A stretch of 35,045 nucleotides of DNA from an uncultured cyanobacterium (GCA_937944885.1 CALFBB010000057.1:1-35045); one strand, 5' to 3'. Counted from the stretch's first letter, positions 8,383 to 17,961 are shown. The notes: generated from the letters alone by a model not told the origin. Program-made: numbers and translations.

Positions 8383-11300
8383 CTAGTTTGACCCCGTAAC
8401 CTCAAATCGGATCAGCCCTGAAGTCCCACCGGTAAGATTGACCACCACAACACCATTGGGGTTGGGGATCCCTCCACACTCAGCAGGCACAGGCAGGCCC
8501 GGTGCGATAAAAGCTCCCCTATCCCCATCTTGGGCATCACTCAGGTTGGTAACAGGCTGACCGGTGAAGCCAAGCGATAAACTACCCGGCACATAGCTAA
8601 ACCCCGCAGCCAGAGGATCACACAGCGAAGCCGTCGCCGCAGGTGAATTCAACAAAAAGTAAATAGAGAACTCAACCCGCGAACCGGATCGCACCGCCTG
8701 GCTGACGGATCCCTGGAGGAAGGATTCTGCTCCCCCCGGCCAAGGGATCCCAGCCTCATCATTCGGATCCCCCGGCAGGTTTACATAGCCGGGAATGGGG
8801 CTGCCATTGATGGCGGTGATCCTCTTTACTAGCCGCACTTCAACCGTACCCGGATCCGGTGTCGGTGTCGGTGTTGGGGTAGGTGTTGGTGTTGGGGTAG
8901 GTGTTGGGGTAGGTGTTGGTGTTGGGGTAGGTGTCGGTGTTGGTGTTGGGGTAGGTGTTGGTGTTGGGGTAGGTGTTGGTGTTGGGGTAGGTGTTGGTGT
9001 CGGTGTCGGTATCGGGCCTGTAACCGTCACCGTAATCGTGGCAATGTTCGAGGTATTGCCTTCAGTATCATTGACTGTGTAGCTGATGGTTGAAGTTCCT
9101 GTGAATGTGGGCAGCGGCGTAAAGGTCACTACCCCTGACGCATTCACCGTGTAAGTCCCCTGTCCCGCGACTGTGAATGTAGTCTGGATCCCAGGTGTAC
9201 TCGGGTCTAAGTCCACCGTCGCCGGGTCAATGGCAAAGGTACCCGCCGTATCATTGGCCAGCACCGGAATCGTCACCGGGGTATTGGCCGGTGTGGTCGC
9301 AGTGTCATTGTTGGCAGTTGGCGGTACTGCTGCATCCACCGTCACCGTAATCGTGGCAATGTTCGAGGTATTGCCTTCAGTATCATTGACTGTGTAGTTA
9401 ATCGGCGTAGCTATCCCGGTGAATGTGGGCAGCGGCGTAAAGGTCACTACCCCTGCCGCATTCACCGTGTAAGTCCCCTGTCCCGCGACTGTGAATGTAG
9501 TCTGGATCCCAGGTGTACTCGGGTCTAAGTCCACCGTCGCCGGGTCAATGGCAAAGGTACCCGCCGTGTCATTGGCCAGCACCGAAATCGTCACCGGGGT
9601 ATTGGCCGGTGTGGTCGCAGTGTCGTTGTTGGCCGTCGGTGGGGCAAGCGCCACATTTACCGTGACAGTAGCCTCGCTACAGGTGGGCTGAATGCCCCCT
9701 AGTGGGAAACCTTGGTCACAAACCTTGTAAACAAAGGTATCCATACCAGTAAATGAGGCATTCGGGGTGTAAGTAACCTCTCCAGTTAACGGATTAACGC
9801 TGACCGTACCATTGCTCGGGCCCGTAACAACGTCCACGCTAGCTGGATCCAAATCAAAAGTAACACCCTCATCATTGCCCAGCACATTAATAACAACAGG
9901 TGTAACCCCTGAAGTGTTGGCGATGTCATCCTTTGCAATGGGGTTGAAGGTAATGATGGCACCAGCAGCAACAAGATCAATCCCTCCCTCGCCATCAGAA
10001 GTGTTTGTCGGGAAAGTATTCACATTAGCAAAGTTAGTCGGATTAGTCGGTGCATCTTGGGCCGCTACAGAAAACCCAAAAAAGGTTTGACTGGCAGCAA
10101 TGCCCAAATCCTGGTAGCTGACAAAAACCCCCGAAAGTTTTTGGTTTGTAACTGTAGAATTTGACGGGCCAGTTCCTATGAAAGGACCTGGCGACTGGTA
10201 GACCTTAACAGAAGGGAACACAGTCCCTTTACCCCAGAGCGTAGAACCCACGGTAATCACAGAGCTGTAGGTTGGGGCTAATGGATTACTGTCAATTGCA
10301 GAGATTGTAAACGGATCATTTCCTCCTCGATCCAAAATTAGAAACCCAATTTTATCTAATTTTGCAGGTGGAGCTAGAAGCCCTCCAGCATTAATGTAAT
10401 CAACTCTTTCAATATTGTTTGAGTTAATACTACCAATATTGGTAAACAAATTATCTGAGCCGGCCTTAATAACCAATGTTGGTTTGATTAAGAGCACATC
10501 CTCCATTGTCCCTGTATCCAGGCCTAGCGATAGCGGAGTATCAGGTTGAAGTACCCAAACAATTTGGCGAGAACCTTTTACATTTGCATTATCAACTCGA
10601 TTAATTTTAACCTGGTTAATCACAACTAAGGGTGTAGCTTTTAGACCACCCACCGAAACATCCACCAGGACACTATTGGCATCAAGAGTTGGCGTGGCAG
10701 CCGTTTGTAGGGTATGTTGATAGGCTTGTTGAACACCATCCTGAATGACAATAGTTGAGGCAACTTCACGGCCAGCAGTGACCTCTAGAATCCAGTCGCC
10801 ATCCAAATCTGCATGACCTGTCGCATTATTCGATGCTGCAATATCAGCTTGGGTCCAATGAGCAAGCTGCTCAATCAACAATTCCCCCGCCAATCCAGCG
10901 GCAACATGGCAGCCATAAATCAAAATATCAGCATTAGGAGCCAAAGCCTTTTGCCATGCCCGCAGCTGCCGGGCATAGGTGCCTACGTTGCTCAGAGAGA
11001 GTGTGGCGCTCCCCAGCTCAATGGTTCCCGGGCTGCCATGGGAAAGAATGTGAATAGCCTGGATCCCTTGGCGAGTACTTAAGGCCTCTGTAATTTGCTG
11101 GATCCCGTCTTGATCCCTATCCAGCAAGATCACCTCAGCACCGGGATGGATCCCTGCCAATAGGATGGCCAAATCCGACAGATTGGGATCCACAAAAACT
11201 AGTTCCTGTCCAGCAGTAATATCCGCAATCCTGCCAGGATCCCTTTGGGCTGCGTTGATCTCAGCCGAAGCAGATATCAGCAGCAAGAGTGCAGTTGCGA

Positions 11301-11391
11301 CACTTCCCAAGCCCAACCTAGGGAGCCAGCACTTGGTTGTTAGCCCTTTGGCTTGAATAGCTTGAGATCGGTTAGATTTTTGGGCTGACAT
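8383..11391 (-). CDS. Large secreted DUF4347 protein with cadherin-like repeats
   Basis: This is a 1002-aa extracellular protein. Residues 25-48 are a signal-type hydrophobic segment. Residues about 60-215 match DUF4347, with the conserved HILSHGS (His118) and ILIYGCHVA (Cys161) blocks. An unassigned beta-rich region follows (216 to about 500). Three cadherin-like/VCBS-type units come next, built on the pattern [21 protein letters not shown]; the last two are near-identical 105-aa copies. A Pro-Thr linker of about 25 repeats precedes a C-terminal domain (about 895-1002) that resembles the conserved-repeat domains of bacterial surface proteins. CAGGAG lies eight bases before the ATG at 11391; a GTG at 11409 would add six residues. 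It is the third gene of a run with a VWA lipoprotein and a second lipoprotein-like protein. Adhesion or surface-layer function is inferred. Confidence 0.88.
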   Translation of the reverse strand: MSAQKSNRSQAIQAKGLTTKCWLPRLGLGSVATALLLLISASAEINAAQRDPGRIADITAGQELVFVDPNLSDLAILLAGIHPGAEVILLDRDQDGIQQITEALSTRQGIQAIHILSHGSPGTIELGSATLSLSNVGTYARQLRAWQKALAPNADILIYGCHVAAGLAGELLIEQLAHWTQADIAASNNATGHADLDGDWILEVTAGREVASTIVIQDGVQQAYQHTLQTAATPTLDANSVLVDVSVGGLKATPLVVINQVKINRVDNANVKGSRQIVWVLQPDTPLSLGLDTGTMEDVLLIKPTLVIKAGSDNLFTNIGSINSNNIERVDYINAGGLLAPPAKLDKIGFLILDRGGNDPFTISAIDSNPLAPTYSSVITVGSTLWGKGTVFPSVKVYQSPGPFIGTGPSNSTVTNQKLSGVFVSYQDLGIAASQTFFGFSVAAQDAPTNPTNFANVNTFPTNTSDGEGGIDLVAAGAIITFNPIAKDDIANTSGVTPVVINVLGNDEGVTFDLDPASVDVVTGPSNGTVSVNPLTGEVTYTPNASFTGMDTFVYKVCDQGFPLGGIQPTCSEATVTVNVALAPPTANNDTATTPANTPVTISVLANDTAGTFAIDPATVDLDPSTPGIQTTFTVAGQGTYTVNAAGVVTFTPLPTFTGIATPINYTVNDTEGNTSNIATITVTVDAAVPPTANNDTATTPANTPVTIPVLANDTAGTFAIDPATVDLDPSTPGIQTTFTVAGQGTYTVNASGVVTFTPLPTFTGTSTISYTVNDTEGNTSNIATITVTVTGPIPTPTPTPTPTPTPTPTPTPTPTPTPTPTPTPTPTPTPTPTPTPTPTPTPTPDPGTVEVRLVKRITAINGSPIPGYVNLPGDPNDEAGIPWPGGAESFLQGSVSQAVRSGSRVEFSIYFLLNSPAATASLCDPLAAGFSYVPGSLSLGFTGQPVTNLSDAQDGDRGAFIAPGLPVPAECGGIPNPNGVVVVNLTGGTSGLIRFEVTGSN
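8858..9016. repeat. Hexanucleotide minisatellite encoding (Pro-Thr)n
   Basis: About 26 hexamers of GGTGTT, GGTGTC and GGGGTA run in tandem, many ordered in 12- and 18-bp higher units. On the minus strand they encode the Pro-Thr linker of the DUF4347 protein. Because the unit is 6 bp, copy-number change keeps the reading frame and only alters linker length. Confidence 0.95.
9023..9652. repeat. Two tandem 315-bp copies inside the DUF4347 gene
   Basis: The blocks 9023-9337 and 9338-9652 are nearly identical over most of their length. Each encodes one 105-aa cadherin-like unit. Differences cluster around the TFTG strand (IATPINYTV versus TSTISYTV), which suggests recent duplication or ongoing gene conversion. 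Confidence 0.9.
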
Positions 11392-11446
11392 ACTGACGCT
11401 CCTGCACACAGAATCTTGAGTCTGCTTCTACAAAACGTGAGGGAAA

Positions 11447-12397
11447 TTAGGGGAATGTAATCGTTATAGAAACAGCATTGGAAGATTGCGTTACCCCGTT
11501 AACTGTAACAAAGGCCCTGTTGATCAAAACCAGCCGCGGCTGCTCTGGAGTGGGAGTAGGATCGGCCGTAGTGGGGGATGGCACCGGAGTGGGAACCGCC
11601 GGAGTAGGCAATGGAGCTACAGGCAGATCCGGAATGGGCGATGGCAGCCGAATGGGAATCTCTACCCGACAGCGCTCATCTGATTGATTGCCCTCAGGAG
11701 CGTAGCAAACCCGAATCAGATCTTCTACAAAGCGCAAATTGCCAAAACGGAGACGATCCGCCCGGTCGATTAAATCTGAGACGAGCTCTTCAAAAGTTCT
11801 GACCGTCCCTGACAAAGGCACCTGCGTAAAGAGGATATTCTCCAGATCCCGTAGCTCGGCAGCCGTCAAGTTTGTCCAGACAATTCTGCCTTGATTTCGC
11901 TCCCGCAGAAGTATCCGGTAGAGGGCTTCACTCCAAGGACTAACATCTACCGCTGCGCTGAAGACAAACCCTCGCAAAATACTGCCATCACCAGCAGTGA
12001 CTTGCACCAGTTGCCCTGCAGGATTGGTAATCTCACCTTGAAATGAAAAGCCAAACCGTCCTCCTGCTTCCAGAGAGGTGGTATCCCGTGCTGGCAGGAG
12101 AAGATCCCCTCGCGAGCTGAGGTTAAAAAGTTGTACGAGGCTACCTGGCCCAAAAATAACGCTCCTGCTTCTACACAAGGCTACTTCTGAATTGCCAGGG
12201 CAGCCCAGTAGGACAAAAGGATCCAGCACTCGCCCGACAATGGCTACTGGGATCCCTGCCGTTGGCCTGTCTCCGCCAGCGGGTAGTGGGGTTGTGGTCA
12301 AGCTGGAGCTGCCCCCGCTACAGCTTTTCAGCAAGACTGCCGCCAGCAATCCAGCTATGGCGACTAAGGATCGGATTGCCTTGTCTCGAGTTGCCAT
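11447..12397 (-). CDS. Secreted lipoprotein-like protein with Pro-Thr linker, function unknown
   Basis: The 316-aa product has an N-terminal hydrophobic export signal (residues 9-25) ending LLKSCSGGSSS, a possible but atypical lipobox because Lys is at -2. Residues about 45-150 look beta-rich, with GRVLDPFVLLGCP and RFGFSFQGEITNPAGQLVQVTAGDG. Residues about 160-225 are helical. A Pro/Thr/Val-rich spacer (about 250-285) leads to a short C-terminal strand region. The ATG overlaps the stop of the upstream VWA gene as TAATG, so the two are translationally coupled. The next gene, for the DUF4347 protein, begins 55 nt downstream. I do not recognise the family. Its coupling to a VWA lipoprotein suggests a joint role at the outer surface or in the periplasm. 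Confidence 0.8.
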   Translation of the reverse strand: MATRDKAIRSLVAIAGLLAAVLLKSCSGGSSSLTTTPLPAGGDRPTAGIPVAIVGRVLDPFVLLGCPGNSEVALCRSRSVIFGPGSLVQLFNLSSRGDLLLPARDTTSLEAGGRFGFSFQGEITNPAGQLVQVTAGDGSILRGFVFSAAVDVSPWSEALYRILLRERNQGRIVWTNLTAAELRDLENILFTQVPLSGTVRTFEELVSDLIDRADRLRFGNLRFVEDLIRVCYAPEGNQSDERCRVEIPIRLPSPIPDLPVAPLPTPAVPTPVPSPTTADPTPTPEQPRLVLINRAFVTVNGVTQSSNAVSITITFP

Positions 12398-13530
12398 TAG
12401 CGCACCACCAATACTGCATCACGGAACTCTGTGGTTAAGCTCAGTCCACCGCGACTGATCTGTAAGCTACCGCTCAGTAGATAGTTGCCAGCTGCCAAGG
12501 GCGATGTTGTCTCAACCCTTACAGCCACCCGATTTTCCCCAATTGCTGCCGGAAAGAGATTGGCAAAAGGAGGCCCCAAGTCTTCTGCTACTTTGGCCAA
12601 AGCAAAGGTTCCTTGGGTGGCCTCCGCCAACTGCTGCAGCTCAAACAGATCCAAATCCGTTCCCAAGCCGATGATGTAGGTCGGGATCCCCTGCCGAGAG
12701 CCATTGGGCAGCTGTTGCACTTGGCGGGCTACTTCTGTCAAGCTAAGAAGACTTTCGTTGTCGATCCCATCGGTGAAAACCACTAGCCGCCGGTTGAGAT
12801 TCTCACTCTGCCGGAAATCACTGAGAAACTGAGCCGTCTCTAGAGTGGCATCGTAGAGAGCTGTATTACCTCCGGGGGCGCTCAGCAGAATACCTCGACG
12901 TAGCGCCGCTTGGTCGTTGGTGAAGTCTTGTAGAAGTTGGGCCGTTCGCAAAGGTCGGCCCAGAGCTGTTACCCCAAAGCCGGTTCCCTGGTTGTCAAAC
13001 CGTAAAATGGCCCCAACATCCAAGGGAGAAGAACGAAACTGCTCCAGTAGCCCGAATGCTGCCAGAAACCTGCGATCCTGACGGTCAGTGACAAACAAAC
13101 TACCTGAGCCGTCCATCAAAATGGCCATCGCCAAGGGCTGCTGCGACAGGTCAGGACGGGGATTTTGGACCCGGCTGGGAGTTAGCCTCAAAGACACCGA
13201 CTGCGGGATCCCTACCAGATCTGTAACCCTGTCAACCCTAAAGCCAATTTCATTCGCCGCCAGCTGAGTTACAGGCTGAGGGGGATCCCTGCGCTCAAGC
13301 AGAGAGAGGTTAAACTCCATCTCCCCTTGAGTGCCGACAAAGAAACGCGTAAAAGCCCCGTTAAAAGTGAGACGCTGCCCGCTTGCTCCCGGATCCCCTA
13401 CCCCGACCAACGTACCGGATGACGAGGAGCCACAACCGGTCACCGCCCAAAGAAACAGGAGGCTAAGCCAACGCAGCCAATAGAAAACACTGGTGCTAGC
13501 AGTGCTAGACCTAGGATAAACACCAGCCAA
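12397..13530 (-). CDS. VWA-domain lipoprotein
   Basis: The 377-aa product has a lipoprotein signal with lipobox AVTGC (acylated Cys33) and a Ser-rich tether. A beta-domain precedes the VWA domain (about residues 130-310). The metal site looks complete: DGSGS at 140-144, Thr224 in GGNTALYDA and Asp254 in FTDGIDNES. A further C-terminal beta-domain follows. Such domains usually bind protein ligands through a divalent metal. The start is a TTG at 13530 with AGGAG nine bases upstream; no better in-frame start precedes the signal peptide, so start confidence is moderate. It is first in the run leading to the second lipoprotein and the DUF4347 protein. The 222 nt before it hold three short repeats that may be regulatory. 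Confidence 0.87.
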   Translation of the reverse strand: MAGVYPRSSTASTSVFYWLRWLSLLFLWAVTGCGSSSSGTLVGVGDPGASGQRLTFNGAFTRFFVGTQGEMEFNLSLLERRDPPQPVTQLAANEIGFRVDRVTDLVGIPQSVSLRLTPSRVQNPRPDLSQQPLAMAILMDGSGSLFVTDRQDRRFLAAFGLLEQFRSSPLDVGAILRFDNQGTGFGVTALGRPLRTAQLLQDFTNDQAALRRGILLSAPGGNTALYDATLETAQFLSDFRQSENLNRRLVVFTDGIDNESLLSLTEVARQVQQLPNGSRQGIPTYIIGLGTDLDLFELQQLAEATQGTFALAKVAEDLGPPFANLFPAAIGENRVAVRVETTSPLAAGNYLLSGSLQISRGGLSLTTEFRDAVLVVR

Positions 13531-13545
13531 GGGAATAGACTCCTC

Positions 13546-13580
13546 TCTTACGGGTCTCTTACGGGTTTCTTCTTACAGGT
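13546..13580 (-). promoter_or_regulatory. Three direct repeats upstream of the VWA operon
   Basis: TCTTACGGGT at 13546 and 13557 and TCTTACAGGT at 13571 lie just before the VWA start. Centre spacing is 11 and 14 bp, close to one helical turn, so a regulator could bind several copies on one face. The rest of 13531-13752 is AT-rich between 13650 and 13700, with a weak 5-bp stem at 13695-13708 that could end clpP3 transcription. Confidence 0.35.
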
Positions 13581-13752
13581 TTATACTGGTAAGGTTGATT
13601 ACCTGCTCGCCCCATAGTGTACCACACGTCTTTCCCCGAGAGGCTACATCGTAAAAAAACAAATCCTTAAAAAATTAATCCTCGTGTAAAGATTAGCTCA
13701 TCAGAGCTTTGCGGGTCTTTTCCATCCTTTAGCCCTGAGCCACGGCTTACCC

Positions 13753-14364
13753 TCAGCTGGCCAGTGCCTCTGAGCGATCCTCAATCACGCGATCCACCAA
13801 TCCGTATGCTTGCGCTTCTGTGGCGGAAAGGTAAAAGTCCCGCTCCACATCCCGCTCAATTTTCTCCAGTGGCTGACCGGTGGTCTGGGCCAGGATCTCG
13901 TTCATGCGTTTTTTCACCCGCAAGGTCTCACGGGCACGAATTTCGATATCACTGGCCTGGCCTTGAATGGTGCCAAGGGAAGGTTGGTGAATCATAATGC
14001 GCGAGTGAGGTAAAGCAAAGCGTTTCCCTTTAGTACCGGCAGCCAGCAAAAAAGCTCCCATAGAGGCAGCCTGACCTATACAAACCGTGACAATATCCGG
14101 CTTGATGTGGTTCATCGTGTCGTAAATGGCCATACCCGCCGTCACAGACCCACCAGGGGAATTGATGTACATGACAATATCTTTTTGCTGATCTTGAGAG
14201 TTCAAATACAGCATCACCCCGACAATGGTATTGGCCAGGCTATCGTCAATGGGTTCGCCTATAAAAAGAATTCGCTCTTGATACAAGCGATCATCCAAAC
14301 TGATCCACTGGCTGTAGGGCTCACCTGGTAAGCGGTAAGGAACACGGGGTACTCCGATCGGCAT
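13753..14364 (-). CDS. clpP3: ATP-dependent Clp protease proteolytic subunit ClpP3
   Basis: This is the active serine-peptidase subunit of a Clp ring. From the ATG at 14364 it is 203 aa with a complete triad: Ser101 (GQAASMGAF), His126 (MIHQPSLG) and Asp176 (VERDFYL). AAGGAG lies seven bases upstream, deciding this start over a TTG 21 bases earlier. It follows clpR on the same strand, separated by 235 nt that contain a GGGGACCCC palindrome and a TTCCC/GGGAA stem but no gene. Pairing with an inactive ClpR immediately upstream matches the ClpP3/ClpR heteromer of S. elongatus, which works with ClpC. The clpP3 rather than clpP1/P2 label rests mainly on that pairing. Confidence 0.92.
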   Translation of the reverse strand: MPIGVPRVPYRLPGEPYSQWISLDDRLYQERILFIGEPIDDSLANTIVGVMLYLNSQDQQKDIVMYINSPGGSVTAGMAIYDTMNHIKPDIVTVCIGQAASMGAFLLAAGTKGKRFALPHSRIMIHQPSLGTIQGQASDIEIRARETLRVKKRMNEILAQTTGQPLEKIERDVERDFYLSATEAQAYGLVDRVIEDRSEALAS

Positions 14365-14599
14365 AACCAACTCCTTAAAAATCAAAGCAAAGCTCAGAAA
14401 CTCTTCTCAGTCTTCCCGCAAAGGGAAAAACCCAGTTGACCCACCTGTCAGCTATCTTTCGCATTCGGATCTCGAACCAAGCCGGGGCAGACCTCGGTTA
14501 GGGGTCCCCTTTTACTTCCTCCTGATCCTTTCTCCTGATCCAGGCCTAAGGTGAACCTAATCTGTACATCTAGAACCTGATGCCCGAAAGTGGGGCTTG

Positions 14600-15235
14600 T
14601 CAGCTTTTGGACGCTGCCAAAGTAGGTTGAGACTTGCTACTGGTCAGTACCTGATCAATCAGGCCGTAGGCTTTAGCCTCCTCTGGGGTCATGAAAAACA
14701 GCCGCTCTGTATCCCGCTTAATCCGCTCTATCGGTTGCCCGGTGCTGCGGGACAGTTGCTCCAGCATCATGTTACGTATTATTAACACTTCGCGGGTACG
14801 AATCTCAATATCGCTGGCTTGACCACGGGTGCCCCCGTAGGGTTGGTGCAACACAATCGTGGCATTGGGCAGACTGGCCCGGAACCCCTTGGCTCCTGCT
14901 GCTAGCAACATAGCAGCCATGCCGATAGCGTTGCCGATGCAGATGGTGTGCACCGGCGGCTTGATGTAATTCATCGTATCCAGAATGGCAAAGGCTGCCG
15001 TGTCATAGCTATAGGTGCCGGTAGAGTTGATATACATCTTGATCGGCTTTTCCCGATCCTCGTACTGCAGATACAGCAGTTGCTCCACAATCAACTTCGT
15101 AACATTGGCATTGGCTTCTTCTGCCAAAGGCAAGCCAAGATAGACGATTCGCTCTTGCAACAGCAATGAGGCTAGATCAGGGGGAGGGGTACGGACCGGG
15201 GCGCCACCACTGTAGTAGTAGGTCGATTGCACCAT
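14600..15235 (-). CDS. clpR: Catalytically inactive Clp subunit ClpR
   Basis: ClpR is a ClpP-like protein that builds mixed rings with ClpP3 in cyanobacteria and plastids. The 211-aa product keeps the fold and His130 (VLHQPYGG). The nucleophile is lost: the position of the catalytic Ser is Gly105 (CIGNAIGMAAM). The Asp position is Leu179 (DTERLFF). The N-terminal Tyr-rich extension (MVQSTYYYSGG) is typical of ClpR and differs from ClpP. The gene lies between clpC and clpP3, all minus strand. The loss of two triad residues makes the assignment firm. Confidence 0.95.
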   Translation of the reverse strand: MVQSTYYYSGGAPVRTPPPDLASLLLQERIVYLGLPLAEEANANVTKLIVEQLLYLQYEDREKPIKMYINSTGTYSYDTAAFAILDTMNYIKPPVHTICIGNAIGMAAMLLAAGAKGFRASLPNATIVLHQPYGGTRGQASDIEIRTREVLIIRNMMLEQLSRSTGQPIERIKRDTERLFFMTPEEAKAYGLIDQVLTSSKSQPTLAASKS

Positions 15236-15293
15236 ACCTAAAGTTCTCCTGTAGGGAAATCAAAACACAAGACACAAAGCATGGTGGATAAGA

Positions 15294-15330
15294 AAGGGAT
15301 CCGCAGCAGCACTGGCCAAACGGATCCCTT
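15294..15330 (-). other. Stem-loop between clpC and clpR made of two HIP-like octamers
   Basis: AAGGGATCCG at 15294-15303 and CGGATCCCTT at 15321-15330 are perfect 10-bp inverted copies with a 17-nt loop. In the minus-strand transcript the stem is followed by TCTTATCC, so it could act as a weak terminator, processing site or mRNA stabiliser after clpC. Confidence 0.6.
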
Positions 15331-15366
15331 ACATGAGAGAGGGTAAGACCAGATACGGGGCAGAGT

Positions 15367-17841
15367 TTATTCCGCTCCTTGGGATAACAAGACTCGCTCC
15401 GGCTCGGTAATCAGCACCTTCGGCTTACGATCTTCATCCACATCGATGATCGCCTCAGATCCTTCCTTCACCCGTCCGGTGAGGATCTCCTCCGCCAGGA
15501 TGTCCTCCAAGAGGCGCTGGATGGCGCGGCGCAAAGGACGTGCCCCATAGCTGGGATTGTACCCTTCATCCACCACCAACTCCTTAAAGCGATCGGTGAC
15601 CGTAAGGCGAATTTTCTTCTCCGTCATGCGGTCAAACACTTCTTTGAGGAGAATATCGGCAATTTGCTTGACTTCCTCTTTGTTCAGTTGCCGGAAGACA
15701 ATGATCTCGTCCAAACGGTTCAGGAACTCAGGACGGAAGTACTGCTTCAACTCTTCGTTCACCAGGTTGCGGATGCGGTTGTAGTTGGCATCCTCGTCAT
15801 TGCTGTTGAACTCAAAGCCTAGGCTGCCGCCCCCTTTCTCAATCACCTTCGAGCCAATGTTGGAGGTCATCACCAGCAGAGTGTTCTTGAAGTCTACCGT
15901 GCGGCCCTTGGCATCTGTCAGACGACCGTCCTCCAAGATCTGCAACAGCAGATTAAATACATCCGGGTGGGCTTTCTCAATTTCATCAAAGAGCACCACG
16001 GTGTAGGGTCGGCGACGCACCGCCTCCGTCAGCTGACCTCCCTCGTTGTAGCCCACATAACCTGGAGGGGATCCGATCAACTTGCTGACGGTATGCCGCT
16101 CCATGTACTCCGACATGTCCAGCCGGATCATGGCTGACTCTGAGCCAAAGAAGTAGGCTGCCAAGGCTTTGGTCAGCTCAGTTTTACCTACCCCCGTGGG
16201 ACCGGAGAAGATGAAGCTGGCAATCGGACGGTTGGGGTTTTTCAACCCAACACGGGCACGGCGAATAGCCCGGGAGATGGCCCGTACCGCTTCTTCTTGG
16301 CCAATGATGCGCTGATGCAGCGTCTCTTCCATGTGCAGCAGCTTTGCCGATTCGCTTTCGGTTAGCTTCGCCACCGGCACCCCTGTCCAGGCGCTCACCA
16401 CTTGAGCAATATCCTCTTCCGTCACCTCCGGCATCTCGTCGCGGTTGCTTTCTTCCGCTTTTTTGGCAGCGGCAATGGCGCGGATCTGCTGCTTGATCTC
16501 CATTTCTCGATCCCGCAGTTTGCCCGCCTTATCGAAATCCTGAGCCCGCACAGCTGCATCCTTATCTCGCAGAACTCGCCGTAGCTCTTGATCCAGTTCG
16601 CGGGCTGCTGGCGGTAATTGCGAGTTGATCAAGCGCACGCGTGAGGCAGCTTCATCCACCAAGTCAATCGCTTTATCGGGCAAGAAGCGATCAGAGATGT
16701 ACTGATCGGCCAACTTGGCAGCTGCATCGAGGGCAGCATCTGAGATCTTCAGTTTGTGGTGCTGCTCGTAGCGCTCCCGCAATCCGAAGAGGATCTCGAT
16801 GGTCTCTGAAACGGTGGGCTCCCCTACCATGATCGGCTGGAAGCGCCGCTCTAGAGCAGCATCGCGCTCAATATGCTTGCGATACTCATCGAGAGTGGTG
16901 GCGCCGATGCACTGCAACTCACCGCGGGCCAAAGCCGGCTTGAGGATGTTGGCCGCATCGATGGCTCCCTCCGCAGCACCGGCCCCAATCAAGGTGTGCA
17001 CTTCGTCGATGACGAGAATGACATTACCCGCCCCGCGAATCTCATCCATGATTTTCTTGAGGCGCTCTTCAAACTCGCCGCGATACTTGGTTCCGGCCAC
17101 TAGCAAGCCAATGTCAAGGCTAACTACGCGCTTGTCAGCAAGGATGTCAGGCACATCCCCTTGAACAATGCGTTGGGCCAAACCCTCAGCAATGGCGGTT
17201 TTACCAACCCCAGGTTCACCGATGAGCACCGGGTTGTTCTTAGTGCGGCGACCGAGAATTTGAATCACCCGCTCGATCTCCCGCATCCGACCCACCACGG
17301 GATCCAGCTTGCCCTCCTGAGCCAACTGGGTGAGGTTAGAGCCAAACTCATCCAAGGTGGGCGTTTTGGTGCGTCCGGAGGAGGGGCCGCCAGCCGTGAC
17401 TTCGGCAGTTTCTCCCAACATGCGAATCACCTGGGTGCGTACCTTGGAGAGATCCACCCCTAGGTTTTCCAGCACACGCGCTGCCACCCCTTCTCCCTCA
17501 CGGATCAGGCCAAGGAGCAGGTGCTCGGTACCGATGTAGTTGTGGCCCAGCTGACGGGCCTCTTCTAGCGAAAGTTCCAGCACTCGTTTGGCGCGGGGAG
17601 TGAAAGGGATCTCCACGGCTACAAAGCCCGATCCACGGCCAATGATTTTCTCAACTTCAATACGGGCATCCTTCAAGTTCACTCCCATGGACTTGAGAAC
17701 TTTGGCGGCGACCCCAGTGCCCTCGCCGATTAACCCCAATAGAATTTGCTCGGTGCCAACAAAATTGTGACCCAATCGCCTGGCTTCTTCTTGCGCCAGC
17801 ATGATCACCTTGATGGCTTTTTCTGTAAAGCGTTCAAACAT
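15367..17841 (-). CDS. clpC: ClpC, Hsp100 AAA+ unfoldase
   Basis: ClpC unfolds substrates and feeds them to the ClpP3/ClpR ring in the cytoplasm. The 824-aa product has two Clp-N repeats (residues 1-145), a first AAA+ domain with Walker A GEPGVGKT (208-215) and Walker B VILVIDE (274-280), a UVR/M-domain segment (about 428-455) typical of ClpC rather than ClpB, and a second AAA+ domain with Walker A GPTGVGKT (547-554) and a C-terminal D2 small domain. The length matches cyanobacterial ClpC (about 820-840). The ATG gives the standard [20 protein letters not shown] start. clpR and clpP3 follow on the same strand. Upstream are a small dyad at 17890 and the terminator hairpin of tRNA-Arg. Confidence 0.98.
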   Translation of the reverse strand: MFERFTEKAIKVIMLAQEEARRLGHNFVGTEQILLGLIGEGTGVAAKVLKSMGVNLKDARIEVEKIIGRGSGFVAVEIPFTPRAKRVLELSLEEARQLGHNYIGTEHLLLGLIREGEGVAARVLENLGVDLSKVRTQVIRMLGETAEVTAGGPSSGRTKTPTLDEFGSNLTQLAQEGKLDPVVGRMREIERVIQILGRRTKNNPVLIGEPGVGKTAIAEGLAQRIVQGDVPDILADKRVVSLDIGLLVAGTKYRGEFEERLKKIMDEIRGAGNVILVIDEVHTLIGAGAAEGAIDAANILKPALARGELQCIGATTLDEYRKHIERDAALERRFQPIMVGEPTVSETIEILFGLRERYEQHHKLKISDAALDAAAKLADQYISDRFLPDKAIDLVDEAASRVRLINSQLPPAARELDQELRRVLRDKDAAVRAQDFDKAGKLRDREMEIKQQIRAIAAAKKAEESNRDEMPEVTEEDIAQVVSAWTGVPVAKLTESESAKLLHMEETLHQRIIGQEEAVRAISRAIRRARVGLKNPNRPIASFIFSGPTGVGKTELTKALAAYFFGSESAMIRLDMSEYMERHTVSKLIGSPPGYVGYNEGGQLTEAVRRRPYTVVLFDEIEKAHPDVFNLLLQILEDGRLTDAKGRTVDFKNTLLVMTSNIGSKVIEKGGGSLGFEFNSNDEDANYNRIRNLVNEELKQYFRPEFLNRLDEIIVFRQLNKEEVKQIADILLKEVFDRMTEKKIRLTVTDRFKELVVDEGYNPSYGARPLRRAIQRLLEDILAEEILTGRVKEGSEAIIDVDEDRKPKVLITEPERVLLSQGAE

Positions 17842-17889
17842 GATCTCCTAGGCTCCCTCTGCCTGCATCAAGGCGGACTTGATAGGCCT

Positions 17890-17906
17890 AATCCTAACAC
17901 AGGATT
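17890..17906 (-). promoter_or_regulatory. Short dyad upstream of clpC
   Basis: AATCCT and AGGATT form a 6-bp inverted repeat with a 5-nt spacer about 50 nt before the clpC start codon. It could be an operator or a 5'-UTR stem. No known cyanobacterial regulator site is recognised. Confidence 0.25.
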
Positions 17907-17931
17907 TGGGTAGACCAAGGGACGGTAAATA

Positions 17932-17954
17932 CCCCAGACGGAGTATGTCTGGGG
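17932..17954 (-). terminator. Terminator hairpin 3' of tRNA-Arg
   Basis: CCCCAGAC (17932-17939) and GTCTGGGG (17947-17954) form an 8-bp perfect stem with a 7-nt loop. It begins seven bases after the tRNA in the direction of tRNA transcription. The following TATTTACC is only weakly T-rich, so it may be an imperfect terminator separating the tRNA from clpC. Confidence 0.6.
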
Positions 17955-17961
17955 GCAAAGC

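Noticed and set aside
8858-9016. CRISPR-like repeat array
   Set aside because: The units are 6 bp, contiguous and without spacers; this is a coding minisatellite.
8795-9082. Plus-strand frame rich in Gly-Val repeats
   Set aside because: It is the complement of the Pro-Thr minisatellite in the DUF4347 gene; the minus-strand reading has domains on both sides.
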